DNA of 58,423 bases from UMGS1781 sp045628105 (GCA_045628105.1 JAZQOX010000021.1:1-58423), one strand, 5' to 3'; shown: positions 45,926 to 54,514, counted from the first letter of the stretch. Notes: generated from the letters alone by a model not told the origin. Made by a program: numbers and translations.

Positions 45926-46030
45926 CCGACGCGGATCGACGCAATCCCTCCAGGCGCACCAAAAAACGATGAATTTTTATATTCTATTTATTGGTTGTTT
46001 TAGAATTAAATTTATTTAATATATTTAACT

Positions 46031-46068
46031 AAAAAAAAGAGTGTTGAGTAAATTTTACTCAACACTCT
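46031..46068 (-). terminator. terminator of the NAD operon
   Basis: AGAGTGTTGAGTAAA and its complement form a 15-bp stem. The A-run at 46031-46037 is a T-run on the minus strand, directly after nadE. Confidence 0.85.
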
Positions 46069-46102
46069 GAACACCGGAGAAAAGTTCTCCTATGTTTTTT
46101 GG

Positions 46103-46921
46103 TTATTTGCAGTACTTAGTTGGATCATACTCAAATGTCGCCAGAGGTAAAAGCTTAAACAAGTTTTGTTCATGCTTCCTATCGATGAGCTTCTTAGTTT
46201 CAGGATTTGCAATCTTACCGGTACGGATGTACATGTCAAGAACTGCATAGGTGAAACCAAGGTTGTCCTCATCGGAAAGGTCTGTAAGTCCATCAGCCGG
46301 AATTTTGTCTACAAGGTTAGTGGGAAGTCCAAGATATCTTCCGATACGCTTGACTTCCTCTACGGTAAACCTACTAAGAGGACCGTAGTCTCCAGCACTA
46401 TCTCCATAACGAGTGGAGTAGCCCACCCAATCCTCAGAGAGATTGCATGTATTGATAAACCTTCCATTGAATGATTGGCTTAAGCAATACTCAATCATCA
46501 TTCTAGCACGAGGAGGGGTATTTACCTTAGCCTGTTTTGAAAGCTCATGCTCAAACCCAATAGCTTTTTCAACAGTGGCATAAGTAAGATTAACGATATC
46601 AGCAATATTAATTGTAAAATTCTTGATTTCAAGAAAATTTACTAACTGCTGTGCATCGCGGATGTCTTTCTGCTCACCCTGTGGCATAAGTACACCGATG
46701 ACTCTGTCCTTACCTAGTGCTCTTACCATCAAGGCTGCAGCAACACTACTGTCTTTGCCACCAGAAATACCGATGACAGCAGTGCAGCCTTTACCGTTTT
46801 GGTAAAACCATTCCTGAACTCCTTTGACAAGGTCATCTACAACCTTGTCAACAGGCCAACTACTGTAGTGGCCGTTAGCCCATTCAAGAGCTTCTTTCTG
46901 AGCTGTAATATCTACGCTCAT
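46103..46921 (-). CDS. nadE: ammonia-dependent NAD+ synthetase
   Basis: This 272-residue NadE converts NaAD to NAD+ with ammonia. It has the ATP pyrophosphatase loop GISGGKDSSVAAALM, IGVLMPQGEQKD, the synthetase region CNLSEDWVGYSTRYGDSAGD and PADGLTDLSDEDNLG. No glutaminase domain is present. Base composition is about 45-48% GC in places, well above resident genes. It is the last gene of a four-gene operon, downstream of pncB. Confidence 0.95.
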   Translation of the reverse strand: MSVDITAQKEALEWANGHYSSWPVDKVVDDLVKGVQEWFYQNGKGCTAVIGISGGKDSSVAAALMVRALGKDRVIGVLMPQGEQKDIRDAQQLVNFLEIKNFTINIADIVNLTYATVEKAIGFEHELSKQAKVNTPPRARMMIEYCLSQSFNGRFINTCNLSEDWVGYSTRYGDSAGDYGPLSRFTVEEVKRIGRYLGLPTNLVDKIPADGLTDLSDEDNLGFTYAVLDMYIRTGKIANPETKKLIDRKHEQNLFKLLPLATFEYDPTKYCK

Positions 46922-46942
46922 ATAATCACTCCTTCTTAGAAT

Positions 46943-48130
46943 TTAATTGTGAAGACGAATGGAACACATGGATTTCAGTGTTTCAACGAATCCCGGATTT
47001 CCCATGATTTTACCTTCAACATCCGAAATCTTAGCTACAGGTCTGCCGTTGATAGCTTGAAGTTTCATGACAATGTTAAGGGGCTCGACACAAGTATCGT
47101 TTGTTACGAAAGTACCGATGCCGAAAGCAACCTTAGTTCTACCATTAAAATGGTTGAACAGATGCTGTGCTTTGTCAAAGTTTAAACTGTCACTAAACAA
47201 GAGAGTCTTATCCTTGGGGTTAATTCCAAGTTTCTCATAGTGAGCAATAAGTTTTTCACCCCAAGAGATGGGAGCACCACTGTCATGCCTTACGCCAGTG
47301 TAAGTTCTTGCAAGTTCGTAGTTGAAGTCAAGCAAGAAGATATCAGTGGTAATGGTATCGGTTAGTGCAGTACCATTGTTTCCATTGTACACTTCATACC
47401 AGTTATCCATAGCGTACTTATTGCAGAAAGCAGGATCACGGCCATTAATACCCTGATAGAGTTCTACGTATTCATGCGCGTATGTTCCGACAGGAATCAG
47501 GTGATACTTCATAGCAAGGTACAAATTTGAAGTCCCTACCATAGGACTATTAGGAAGAGCTACAAATCTCTTTACCACTTCTTCTTGCCATTCACGGCTG
47601 AGCCTTCTTCTGGTGCCGAACTCAGAGAATTTGAAGTTGTACTTGCCAGATCTGAAATCTTCAATCTTTTTCTCAAGCTTTTCTTTAGCAGAGGCTTGGA
47701 GCATATCATAGTCATATGACATTCTGAAAAAGACTTCGTTGACGATTTCGAGAACATAGATTTCAAAAGGCGATGAATCGAAGATAGGTCCTTTAGCGGT
47801 AATCGTAAGAGTCCCATCTTCATTAAGAATTGCATTGATGTATTTTCTCTGAAGACGGAAGTTAGTAAGTCTAGAAATAAGGGGTTCATAAAGAAAATTG
47901 ATTTTGCTGAGATACAGAAGTTCTTCCTCAGTATAGGTCAACTCGCAAAGATGATCAATCTGAAGGTTGATTTCATCCAGCATTTCCTGAGTGAATTTTA
48001 CTCCTTCATTTCTGCACTTAAATTCGTAAGTCGCAACGAGCCCATTATGCTTAAGATTGAAAACTTGTCCCATCGTAAGCTTGTACAGGTCCGTGTCGAG
48101 AAGGCTGGTTACAATAGGTTCAAATTTCAT
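46943..48130 (-). CDS. pncB: nicotinate phosphoribosyltransferase
   Basis: This 395-residue enzyme makes NaMN from nicotinate and PRPP. Motifs: TDLYKLTMGQVF at the start, FGTRRRLS, GTSNLYLAMK, GTYAHE, GVRHDSGAPISWGEK and LLFSDSLNFDKA. It is close to the E. coli-type PncB in length. GGAGAAAA precedes the ATG. It belongs to the NAD salvage operon and is GC-rich for this chromosome. Confidence 0.95.
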   Translation of the reverse strand: MKFEPIVTSLLDTDLYKLTMGQVFNLKHNGLVATYEFKCRNEGVKFTQEMLDEINLQIDHLCELTYTEEELLYLSKINFLYEPLISRLTNFRLQRKYINAILNEDGTLTITAKGPIFDSSPFEIYVLEIVNEVFFRMSYDYDMLQASAKEKLEKKIEDFRSGKYNFKFSEFGTRRRLSREWQEEVVKRFVALPNSPMVGTSNLYLAMKYHLIPVGTYAHEYVELYQGINGRDPAFCNKYAMDNWYEVYNGNNGTALTDTITTDIFLLDFNYELARTYTGVRHDSGAPISWGEKLIAHYEKLGINPKDKTLLFSDSLNFDKAQHLFNHFNGRTKVAFGIGTFVTNDTCVEPLNIVMKLQAINGRPVAKISDVEGKIMGNPGFVETLKSMCSIRLHN

Positions 48131-48149
48131 GGCATTTTCTCCTTTTTTA

Positions 48150-48737
48150 TTAGATTACTTCAATTTGACAAGACTTCATGGTGGTGATGGCTGCCTCATG
48201 CGTTTCCGGAGTAACTCCGGCACAACATTCTGCAATTACATAGATGGGAAGCTCAGGATACTCTGCTTTGATGGCAAGTGCATTGCTTACAACGCAGATA
48301 TCAGTGCAAAAGCCAACGATGAAGATTACCTCATTTGCTTCAAAGTAGATATCGCTCCAATGATTGTATCCAAAAGACCTCTTCTCGATTACCATATCCA
48401 CAGAATCTACGGTAAGCTGCGGTACAATATCATGTCCGGAAGTACCTTTGATACAGTGGGGAACAGGAAGCTTGTGACCTTCCTGACTATCAGAATAGGC
48501 CAAAGTACCGTTCTTGGAATCATTGTAATGAGTGTCCTTAGTAAAGATAATCTTACCATTATGATGTCTTACCACATCAATGACTTTCTGAATGATAGGA
48601 ACAGAAAGCTGTGCGGCTTTATTACTCAATGTACCAGTGACAAAGTCGACTTGTGCATCGACGACGATAAGCCTTAACTTTTTGTTAGCCATGCATTCAC
48701 GTGACATGACATCTTCAAAAGTCTTACGGTTTTCCAT
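48150..48737 (-). CDS. pncA: nicotinamidase (isochorismatase family)
   Basis: This 195-residue cysteine hydrolase has the catalytic triad: Asp in VVDAQVDFVTG, Lys in FTKDTHYND and Cys in VGFCTDICVVSNAL. In the operon with pncB, nadD and nadE the substrate is most likely nicotinamide. GGAGG lies upstream. A related isochorismatase activity cannot be excluded from sequence alone, but context strongly favours PncA. Confidence 0.9.
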   Translation of the reverse strand: MENRKTFEDVMSRECMANKKLRLIVVDAQVDFVTGTLSNKAAQLSVPIIQKVIDVVRHHNGKIIFTKDTHYNDSKNGTLAYSDSQEGHKLPVPHCIKGTSGHDIVPQLTVDSVDMVIEKRSFGYNHWSDIYFEANEVIFIVGFCTDICVVSNALAIKAEYPELPIYVIAECCAGVTPETHEAAITTMKSCQIEVI

Positions 48738-48768
48738 TGTGTTTTCCTCCTTGTTAGTTCTTGTTGTT

Positions 48769-49338
48769 TTATTTATACAGTCCTTTTTGGACTATATAAT
48801 CGAGTACTTGAGGGGGAAGCTTATCTTTGACAGCTTCCATGTTTTTTCCAGCGATAGCTTGTCGAATTTCGGTTGAAGAAATGTTAATCTCTTTTAATTC
48901 ATCGATAATGATACATTCATCAATTGGCTTTCCAAGTACATCAAGAACTGCTCTTACGTCTATGCCATTCCTATTGATAATAGCAAGATGGTATTTAAGT
49001 ATTTCTTGATATTTGTACCACTTGTCAAGTTTAATGATGTTATCAGCACCAAGAACTAGATATAGTTCATCGTCAGGATATTGCCGAGACAATAAATGCA
49101 AGATGTCAAGTGTATAACTAATATTATTTCCTTCTTCTTGAATAATAATCTTATTGCTAGATACACACTTTAGCATGCTTATTCTGTCCTCTATAGGCAA
49201 GAGTCCTTTTTTGTCCCAGTAGTCACCAGTGGGCATGATTACAACTTTGTCTAAGTAATGTTCAGCAAGATGTTGAGCAATAGCAACATGAGCATTATGT
49301 GGGGGATTGAAACTACCCACATATAGTCCAACTTTCAT
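48769..49338 (-). CDS. nadD: nicotinate-nucleotide adenylyltransferase
   Basis: This 189-residue NadD makes NaAD from NaMN and ATP. The nucleotidyltransferase motifs GSFNPPHNAH, LVLGADNIIKLDKW and ISSTEIR are present. It is the first gene of the NAD operon, with AGGAGG upstream. The in-frame CGG at 49084-49086 must be read as Arg, since skipping its C breaks the frame; this is one of only three such codons in the window. Confidence 0.94.
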   Translation of the reverse strand: MKVGLYVGSFNPPHNAHVAIAQHLAEHYLDKVVIMPTGDYWDKKGLLPIEDRISMLKCVSSNKIIIQEEGNNISYTLDILHLLSRQYPDDELYLVLGADNIIKLDKWYKYQEILKYHLAIINRNGIDVRAVLDVLGKPIDECIIIDELKEINISSTEIRQAIAGKNMEAVKDKLPPQVLDYIVQKGLYK

Positions 49339-49352
49339 ACTGTCACCTCCTA

Positions 49353-49374
49353 TTACAAATCATTTGTTTTGTAA
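49353..49374. promoter_or_regulatory. candidate operator of the NAD operon
   Basis: TTACAAA (49353-49359) and TTTGTAA (49368-49374) form an inverted repeat with 8-base spacing, between promoter and start codon. NiaR-type regulators bind such positions in Firmicutes, but the regulator here is unknown. Confidence 0.4.
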
Positions 49375-49399
49375 AATAATATAAAATCAATCCGTATAC

Positions 49400-49428
49400 A
49401 TTATACCACATTTGTAATAATTATGCAA
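49400..49428 (-). promoter_or_regulatory. promoter of the NAD operon
   Basis: On the minus strand TTGCAT (49428-49423), a 17-base spacer ending in TGTGG, and TATAAT (49405-49400) form a strong promoter 62 bases before nadD. Confidence 0.75.
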
Positions 49429-49591
49429 CAGATTATGTAAATCCAACAAAAAAATGTGACTGATAAGTGAAAATGTCGCAAAAAAGTTTTTTTGTAATAT
49501 TACTTCATTTTTGTTAAATAATTTGGCAATCGATATTGATTTTATATCAATCGTCAAGAGAGCCAATGAGTTGTAAATGTCTACGTCGTTG

Positions 49592-49658
49592 GCACCAAAA
49601 CAAAAAGACTTACAGCTCTGCTGTGAGTCTTTTTGTTTTGGTGCGCCTGGAGAAATTC
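49592..49658. repeat. long hairpin plus inverted tRNA-Arg 3'-end copy
   Basis: CACCAAAACAAAAAGACTTA and a matching arm form a roughly 23-bp stem at 49592-49642. On the minus strand this is preceded by a copy of the tRNA-Arg 3' end: CTCCAGGCGCACCA is exact (49652-49639), and the extension GAAT-TT is 18 of 20 bases. So it looks like the end of a tRNA gene plus its terminator, in inverted orientation, at the right side of the NAD island. Confidence 0.75.
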
Positions 49659-49699
49659 AAAAAAAATTATAAATTCAATATTGATAAAAACATATCAAT

Positions 49700-49813
49700 A
49701 TGATAATAGACAAACAAAACAACTTAATTAAATGTGAATATTGCGAAAGTAAAAAACATATTGATTTTGAGGAAAATGGATGGATTTTATCAGATATTGA
49801 GATTAAAAATTAA
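49700..49813 (+). CDS. possible 37-residue CxxC peptide
   Basis: A small frame from ATG 49700 encodes MIIDKQNNLIKCEYCESK and continues to TAA 49811-49813. It has one CEYC pair. There is no clear ribosome site, so it may be a remnant of a zinc-ribbon protein or not coding. It lies between the NAD island and the next secreted protein gene. Confidence 0.25.
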   Translation: MIIDKQNNLIKCEYCESKKHIDFEENGWILSDIEIKN

Positions 49814-49919
49814 TGCAATAAATTGTATTAATATGCCAAATTTTATGGATGAAATATTTTAAAAAACTATTAAATTTGAATAAATAAAGTGATATATTTT
49901 CGCAAGGAGGGATTTTAGA

Positions 49920-50912
49920 ATGAGTAAAGTTAAGAAATGTTTTGTATTGTTAATGTTACTTGCTATTTGTGCAGTTTTAATTTTTTCTGCAACAATAGTT
50001 AATGCTAATGATGAAGTTATTACTATTAATGATTTTGCAAAAGTTGATGCAAGTTTAAGTGAATATAATTTCACTTTTAACGGAGAAGACAACAGGTATG
50101 TTGTTATTAAACAAGCTACGAAAGTAATTATTTGGACAGAAAAAGTTGTAGCTGTTGAAGAACAAGCCGAATTTATGGAAGATTTTAAAGCTGTTTGTAC
50201 AGATAAATCTTTAAATTTAGATGATGTTACATTTGTTTATGGAGCTGGAGAACACGATTTAACATATTTAGGAACACAATTTGGAACATATACTTTTGAA
50301 GTAAAAGACAATGGAACAGTTGTATTAAGCTGCAATGCTGATAAAATAAGCCATGCTGATTATGGAACATATGTAAATAAACATGATAAAGTTGAAGAAG
50401 AACCTGAAGAAGAATTTACATACGAATGGATTCCAGTTGGAACAGTTGGAGAAGATTCAGCTACAGGATTTGGAAGAGAAGGAACATTAAATTATAGATC
50501 ATTCAAAAAAGGAAATAACTGGTTCCAAGCTCAAAAAGTTGATTTTTCAAATACTGATTCTATTACATTAGATATTCAAGCAGGAAACTTTAAAAATAAA
50601 ACAAACTTTGTTGGTGAAGTAACATTAACAAAAAACGGAAATGAATATACAATAGAATATACAGAAGATAAATTACCAGATGTTGAAGGATACGAAGAAG
50701 GAGATACATACGTATTAAATGTATTAAGTGGATCAAAATATTTATCTTCAAAATCATCAATAGCAGTATCTAACAATGGAAAAGACTTAAATGCATATGT
50801 AAGTGGAGATACATTTACAATGGAAGAAAACGTATTTAATTTCTATACACACTTTAATGTAGAATATGTTGAATATGTTTTAACAGCTGTACCAGTAACA
50901 ACAGCAGAATAA
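49920..50912 (+). CDS. secreted protein of unknown function
   Basis: This 330-residue protein has a clear signal peptide (KKCFVLLMLLAICAVLIFSATIVNA, cleaved near residue 29). The mature part has two beta-rich halves: residues 30-150 with IKQATKVIIWTEKVV, and residues 165-330 with EWIPVGTVGEDSATGFGREG and SITLDIQAGNF. An acidic linker (VEEEPEEEF) separates them. No anchor or enzymatic motif is recognised. AAGGAGG precedes the ATG. Confidence 0.75.
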   Translation: MSKVKKCFVLLMLLAICAVLIFSATIVNANDEVITINDFAKVDASLSEYNFTFNGEDNRYVVIKQATKVIIWTEKVVAVEEQAEFMEDFKAVCTDKSLNLDDVTFVYGAGEHDLTYLGTQFGTYTFEVKDNGTVVLSCNADKISHADYGTYVNKHDKVEEEPEEEFTYEWIPVGTVGEDSATGFGREGTLNYRSFKKGNNWFQAQKVDFSNTDSITLDIQAGNFKNKTNFVGEVTLTKNGNEYTIEYTEDKLPDVEGYEEGDTYVLNVLSGSKYLSSKSSIAVSNNGKDLNAYVSGDTFTMEENVFNFYTHFNVEYVEYVLTAVPVTTAE

Positions 50913-50978
50913 AAGTGTTACAAAAAATATTAACAATACAATTAATGTGATAAATATATGGACAACTAAAGATATATT

Positions 50979-51026
50979 TTCAGTTTATAAAATAGTTTTT
51001 TACGCTGTAAAATTAAACTGAAAATG
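50979..51026. repeat. inverted repeat after the secreted protein gene
   Basis: TTTTCAGTTTA and TAAACTGAAAA flank about 25 AT-rich bases. It may be part of the 3' region of the secreted protein transcript. Confidence 0.5.
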
Positions 51027-51081
51027 ACAAAAGAGGATTTTAATAAATACTGTAATATAAATGTAATAAATTAGTAAAAGC

Positions 51082-51123
51082 TAGATCCCGTATATATATA
51101 TATATATATATATACGGGATCTA
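51082..51123. repeat. 42-bp palindrome with (TA)12 core
   Basis: TAGATCCCG, twelve TA dinucleotides (51091-51114) and CGGGATCTA form a perfect palindrome. Weaker complementarity (AAGCT/AGCTT) extends beyond it. It could extrude as a cruciform or fold as a long mRNA hairpin. It lies in the 283-base gap before the gene at 51196. Confidence 0.9.
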
Positions 51124-51195
51124 AGAGCTTATTGAAAAAAATATAGATAAGAGGTAGAATAAATAAGCATTAACTAGTATAAAGGAGGTGAAAAA

Positions 51196-52086
51196 ATGGA
51201 CGAAAAAAAATCAGTTAAGGTTAGTTTAGGAACTGTAGTATGTATTTGTATAATTACTATTCTGCTTTGCGTAATTGTTGGAATGTGGTTTTATTTTACA
51301 AACATAAATAAAAATGAAAAACCAGTTAATCAAAACAATGGTCAAAATATTGTAAGTAAAAATGAAGAAGTTGTTAAACAGGAAAGTAATCAAAATATTA
51401 TAAGTAATAATGAAGAAGATAGTAAGCCAAATCAACAGGATAATAGTAAAAACATTATAATATATTTAGACGAAAATATAGCAAATGCTAAACCAGGCCT
51501 AAATACAGGATTAGATATTAACTATGAAGATTCTTATAATACAACATATGAAATTTATGAAAATGGGAAAAAGGTAGGTACAACAAAAGGAGTAGTAAAA
51601 AAAGTACAATTCTTTGAAAGAGAAGATTATATAGTTGAGTTTGAACATGAAGATTATGAGATTACAAAAAAACGCATATACGTTTCTTGTAATTATAATG
51701 TAGTACCAAGACAATATGAGAATATAAGTAAAATACCAGAAAGCATTAAAATGGATTTTCAGGATTGCGATAGTGTAAAAGTGCAATCTATAGATTTAGA
51801 TGGCGATGGAAAAAAAGAATTTGTAGTAGCTTATGCAAAAGATAACATGGCGGGAGTTAGCTTGTACGATTCAGAATATCGTAAAATTTCTCCTTTAGCA
51901 AATCATAATGATAATCAATATTTGTCAAACTTTGATTATATAACATATATGGATGTAGACAATGATGGAATAATGGAAATAATAATGAGTATTCCAGTAA
52001 TCGCACCATTTTATAGATATGGCATATACAAATATGAAAATAATAATATAAAAGGTGAAATCGATTATTTTACTCTAGCTACATAA
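51196..52086 (+). CDS. membrane-anchored protein with Asp-rich calcium-like motifs
   Basis: This 296-residue protein has one N-terminal membrane segment (residues 12-36), an Asn/Gln/Glu-rich linker with repeats of QNI(V/I)S(K/N)NEE, and an extracellular domain. The latter contains two EF-hand-like loops (DLDGDGKKE and DVDNDGIME), as in FG-GAP/VCBS-type repeats. It is likely surface exposed with calcium-binding loops. Function is unknown. AAGGAGGTG precedes the ATG. Confidence 0.75.
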   Translation: MDEKKSVKVSLGTVVCICIITILLCVIVGMWFYFTNINKNEKPVNQNNGQNIVSKNEEVVKQESNQNIISNNEEDSKPNQQDNSKNIIIYLDENIANAKPGLNTGLDINYEDSYNTTYEIYENGKKVGTTKGVVKKVQFFEREDYIVEFEHEDYEITKKRIYVSCNYNVVPRQYENISKIPESIKMDFQDCDSVKVQSIDLDGDGKKEFVVAYAKDNMAGVSLYDSEYRKISPLANHNDNQYLSNFDYITYMDVDNDGIMEIIMSIPVIAPFYRYGIYKYENNNIKGEIDYFTLAT

Positions 52087-52087
52087 T

Positions 52088-52118
52088 AAAAAAGCAAGTC
52101 TTAATTGACTTGCTTTTT
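52088..52118. terminator. bidirectional terminator
   Basis: The stem aaaaagcaagtc-ttaatt-gacttgcttttt serves both the membrane protein gene and the minus-strand tRNA-Pro. Confidence 0.85.
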
Positions 52119-52194
52119 TGGTCGGGGTGACACGGAGCGAACGTGCGACCTCATGGTCCCAAACCACGCGCTCTACCAACTGAGCCACACCCCG
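52119..52194 (-). tRNA. tRNA-Pro(TGG)
   Basis: A complete minus-strand cloverleaf is present. The acceptor CGGGGTG pairs with CACCCCG, the anticodon stem CGTGG pairs with CCATG, and the loop TTTGGGA gives anticodon TGG. CCA is encoded. Confidence 0.95.
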
Positions 52195-52269
52195 TTTAAC
52201 GTACTTTTATATATTAGCACAATTTTACTTAATTTGCAAGCTTTTTTTGAAAAAAAAATTAAAAATATG

Positions 52270-52297
52270 AAAAGACCACTCAGTTGAGTGGTCTTTT
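52270..52297 (-). terminator. terminator of the 52305 gene
   Basis: The stem aaaagaccactc-agtt-gagtggtctttt lies just after the minus-strand stop codon. Confidence 0.8.
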
Positions 52298-52304
52298 GGG
52301 ACAA

Positions 52305-52979
52305 TCAATCATAATCGAAAACAACTATTGGTCTTGGCCATTTTATGGAGTAAGATTGCGCAGGAGTTAAATAACTTCTTTGTGTGTCGATAACTCCATA
52401 ATTGCCATTTTCCAGTGAAATAGTAAATTTTCCATTAGGCAGAGGCAATGGTGTTGGGCTGGATAATAAATCCTTAAAGTATTGTTCAGAAGAATTTATA
52501 TCACAAATTCTATTCCAGGCAGCTGCTCGAGGACCAAGAAAATCTTTATAGCTTCTTTTCGACCATAACAAATTTATGACATTAGCGTAGTAAAGACGAA
52601 GTTCATCAAGACTGGCAATTCGTAAATTTTTATTTGGTACAAGAAATTCAACAGTTTTGGAAATTTCCTTGAGAGAAACATTTGAAATTGCACAATCAAA
52701 GGAAATATAGAAGTCAGGATATTTTTCGGGGGTGCATTTTACTTGTTGAAGGAAAGACCGTAAGTTTTTTCCTTCAGGGGTTGATGGCTTATAGAACATA
52801 AAACCTTTGGACGAAAAATCTAAACTTTCTACTGAAACCAAAATAGGCTTTAAAGACTTAAGTGTTTGCTGAATTACTTTAACATTTTCACTTAAGGAAA
52901 TTATTAAAGTTCTTCCGTCTGGTGACAATGAGGCAGACTCAAAATCAAAACCATCGGGAACAGAGTATTTTACTTCCAT
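52305..52979 (-). CDS. uncharacterised protein
   Basis: This 224-residue protein has no signal peptide or membrane helix. Features include SLSPDGRTLIISLSENV and PRAAAWNRICDINSSEQYFKDLLSSP. I recognise no family. Base composition (35-40% GC in sampled lines) and codons such as CTT, TTC and CGG differ from resident genes, suggesting acquisition. The in-frame CGG at 52758-52760 must be read as Arg; a +1 skip would terminate within seven codons. Confidence 0.7.
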   Translation of the reverse strand: MEVKYSVPDGFDFESASLSPDGRTLIISLSENVKVIQQTLKSLKPILVSVESLDFSSKGFMFYKPSTPEGKNLRSFLQQVKCTPEKYPDFYISFDCAISNVSLKEISKTVEFLVPNKNLRIASLDELRLYYANVINLLWSKRSYKDFLGPRAAAWNRICDINSSEQYFKDLLSSPTPLPLPNGKFTISLENGNYGVIDTQRSYLTPAQSYSIKWPRPIVVFDYD

Positions 52980-53119
52980 TATTTTTTTGAATATCCTCTC
53001 TATAAAATTTTGTCAAATAATTATACAGTATTTTACTAAATAATACAAGTTTAAAGGCCAATTTACTTTTTTATTCTAAATAAATATGATATAATAAATA
53101 AAAATTCATGGAGGAGAAT

Positions 53120-54022
53120 ATGGAAAAAAGTATTCCAATTTTTTTTGAAAATATATTAAAAAAAGAATATGACGAAGAACATGTACAAAATATATTAGCA
53201 GGTTTAATGGTTAAAAGAAAAACAACATTAAGAGTTAACACTTTAAAAAGTAATATAGAAAAAATAAAAGAAAAATTCAAACAAAAAAATATTATTTTTA
53301 ATGAAGTAGAATGGAATAAATATGCATTAATAATTGAAAATGATGATGAAAACTGTATACGAACAATAGATGAATATAAAAATGGTGAAATTTACATGCA
53401 AAGTTTATCATCAATGATTCCACCAATAATTGTTGATCCAAAAGATAAGGAAAGTATATTAGATATGGCAGCAGCACCAGGTGGAAAAACAACGCAAATG
53501 GCATGTTTATCAGAAAATTTAACAATGATTACTGCTTGCGAAAAAAACAAAATAAGATGTGAAAAATTAAAGTATAATTTAGAGAAGCAAGGAGCAACAA
53601 GGGTTTCAGTTTTAAATGTTGATGCAAGAAAATTAGATGATTATTTAAAATTTGATAAGATACTTCTAGACTCACCATGTAGTGGAAGCGGAACGATTAA
53701 TTTATTAGACCAAAATTTAGATAAATATTTTTCTGAAGAGTTAATAAAAAGGTCATCAGAAATACAAAAAGAACTATTAAGAAAAGCTTCAAAACTTGTA
53801 AAAATTGGTGGAGAAATAACTTATTCAACTTGTTCAATTCTAAAAGAAGAAAATGAAAAAGTTGTTGAAAGTTTAATAAAAAATGGCAATTTTGAAATTG
53901 TTCCAATTGAAAGTATAAAAGGAATACCAACATTGCCAACATGTGTTAATGGCACAATTTGCGTTAAACCAAATGAACTATACGAAGGATTTTTTGTGGC
54001 AAAAATTAAAAGAATAAAATAG
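53120..54022 (+). CDS. RsmB/NOP family RNA m5C methyltransferase
   Basis: This 300-residue SAM-dependent methyltransferase has LRVNTLK, IYMQSLSSMIPP, motif I LDMAAAPGGKTTQMA, the DSPCSGSG motif IV with catalytic Cys, and YSTCSILKEENE with the second Cys. It lacks the C-terminal PUA extension of RsmF. The rRNA or tRNA target is unknown. ATG 53120 is preferred to 53108, which overlaps the GGAGGAG ribosome site. Confidence 0.9.
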   Translation: MEKSIPIFFENILKKEYDEEHVQNILAGLMVKRKTTLRVNTLKSNIEKIKEKFKQKNIIFNEVEWNKYALIIENDDENCIRTIDEYKNGEIYMQSLSSMIPPIIVDPKDKESILDMAAAPGGKTTQMACLSENLTMITACEKNKIRCEKLKYNLEKQGATRVSVLNVDARKLDDYLKFDKILLDSPCSGSGTINLLDQNLDKYFSEELIKRSSEIQKELLRKASKLVKIGGEITYSTCSILKEENEKVVESLIKNGNFEIVPIESIKGIPTLPTCVNGTICVKPNELYEGFFVAKIKRIK

Positions 54023-54034
54023 GGGGAAAAGGTA

Positions 54035-54481
54035 ATGAGATTTGTAATTCAAAGAGTTACAGAAGCAAGTGTAACCGTAGATAATAAAGTAACAGGAGAA
54101 ATAGGTAATGGATTTTTAGTATTAGTTGGAATTAGTACAACAGATACAAAAGATATTGCAGATATGATGGTTAAAAAACTATCAAAACTTAGAATTTTTG
54201 AAGATGAGAATGAAAAAATGAATCTTTCTATTAAAGATGTTAATGGAAAATTATTAATGGTTTCTCAATTTACATTGTATGCAAATTGTAAAGGGGGAAA
54301 TAGACCAGACTTTTTAAATGCAGCTAAACCAGACTATGCAAATGAATTATATGAGTATGTGGTAGAAAAATGTAGGGAAGAACAAATAGAAGTTCAAACA
54401 GGAATATTTAGAGCAGATATGAAAGTAAGGCTATTAAATGATGGCCCTGTAACAATAATCTTAGATAGTGATAATTTATAG
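54035..54481 (+). CDS. dtd: D-aminoacyl-tRNA deacylase
   Basis: This 148-residue enzyme removes D-amino acids from tRNA. It has MRFVIQRVTEASVTV, FLVLVGIS, the catalytic SQFTLYA and the C-terminal NDGPVTIILD. Normal length. It follows the RNA methyltransferase gene by 12 bases, with a GGGGGAAAAGG ribosome site. Confidence 0.96.
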   Translation: MRFVIQRVTEASVTVDNKVTGEIGNGFLVLVGISTTDTKDIADMMVKKLSKLRIFEDENEKMNLSIKDVNGKLLMVSQFTLYANCKGGNRPDFLNAAKPDYANELYEYVVEKCREEQIEVQTGIFRADMKVRLLNDGPVTIILDSDNL

Positions 54482-54514
54482 CCAAAAGGACCAGTCCATT
54501 TTGGCTTTTTTTAT
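54480..54514 (+). terminator. terminator of dtd
   Basis: The arms agccaaaa and ttttggct enclose an 11-base loop and are followed by T6. Confidence 0.8.

Larger units (their letters stand above)
45492..45961. mobile_element. tRNA-linked non-coding element with 19-bp direct repeats
   Basis: The last 19 bases of tRNA-Arg (45492-45510) recur exactly at 45943-45961, 451 bp downstream. The intervening DNA is GC-richer than its surroundings, holds several hairpins (for example 45901-45925) and has no convincing gene. Short minus-strand frames here lack ribosome sites and family features. The arrangement is that of attL/attR of an element that integrates into a tRNA 3' end, here a very small or decayed one, and it marks the left side of the NAD island. 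Confidence 0.65.

Noticed and set aside
45632..45962. Minus-strand frames of 61 and 88 codons in the tRNA-linked element
   Set aside because: No ribosome sites, no family features, and they overlap hairpins and the tRNA repeat. Treated as non-coding.
52105..52287. Plus-strand 60-codon frame over tRNA-Pro
   Set aside because: It crosses the tRNA gene and has no ribosome site or family features.
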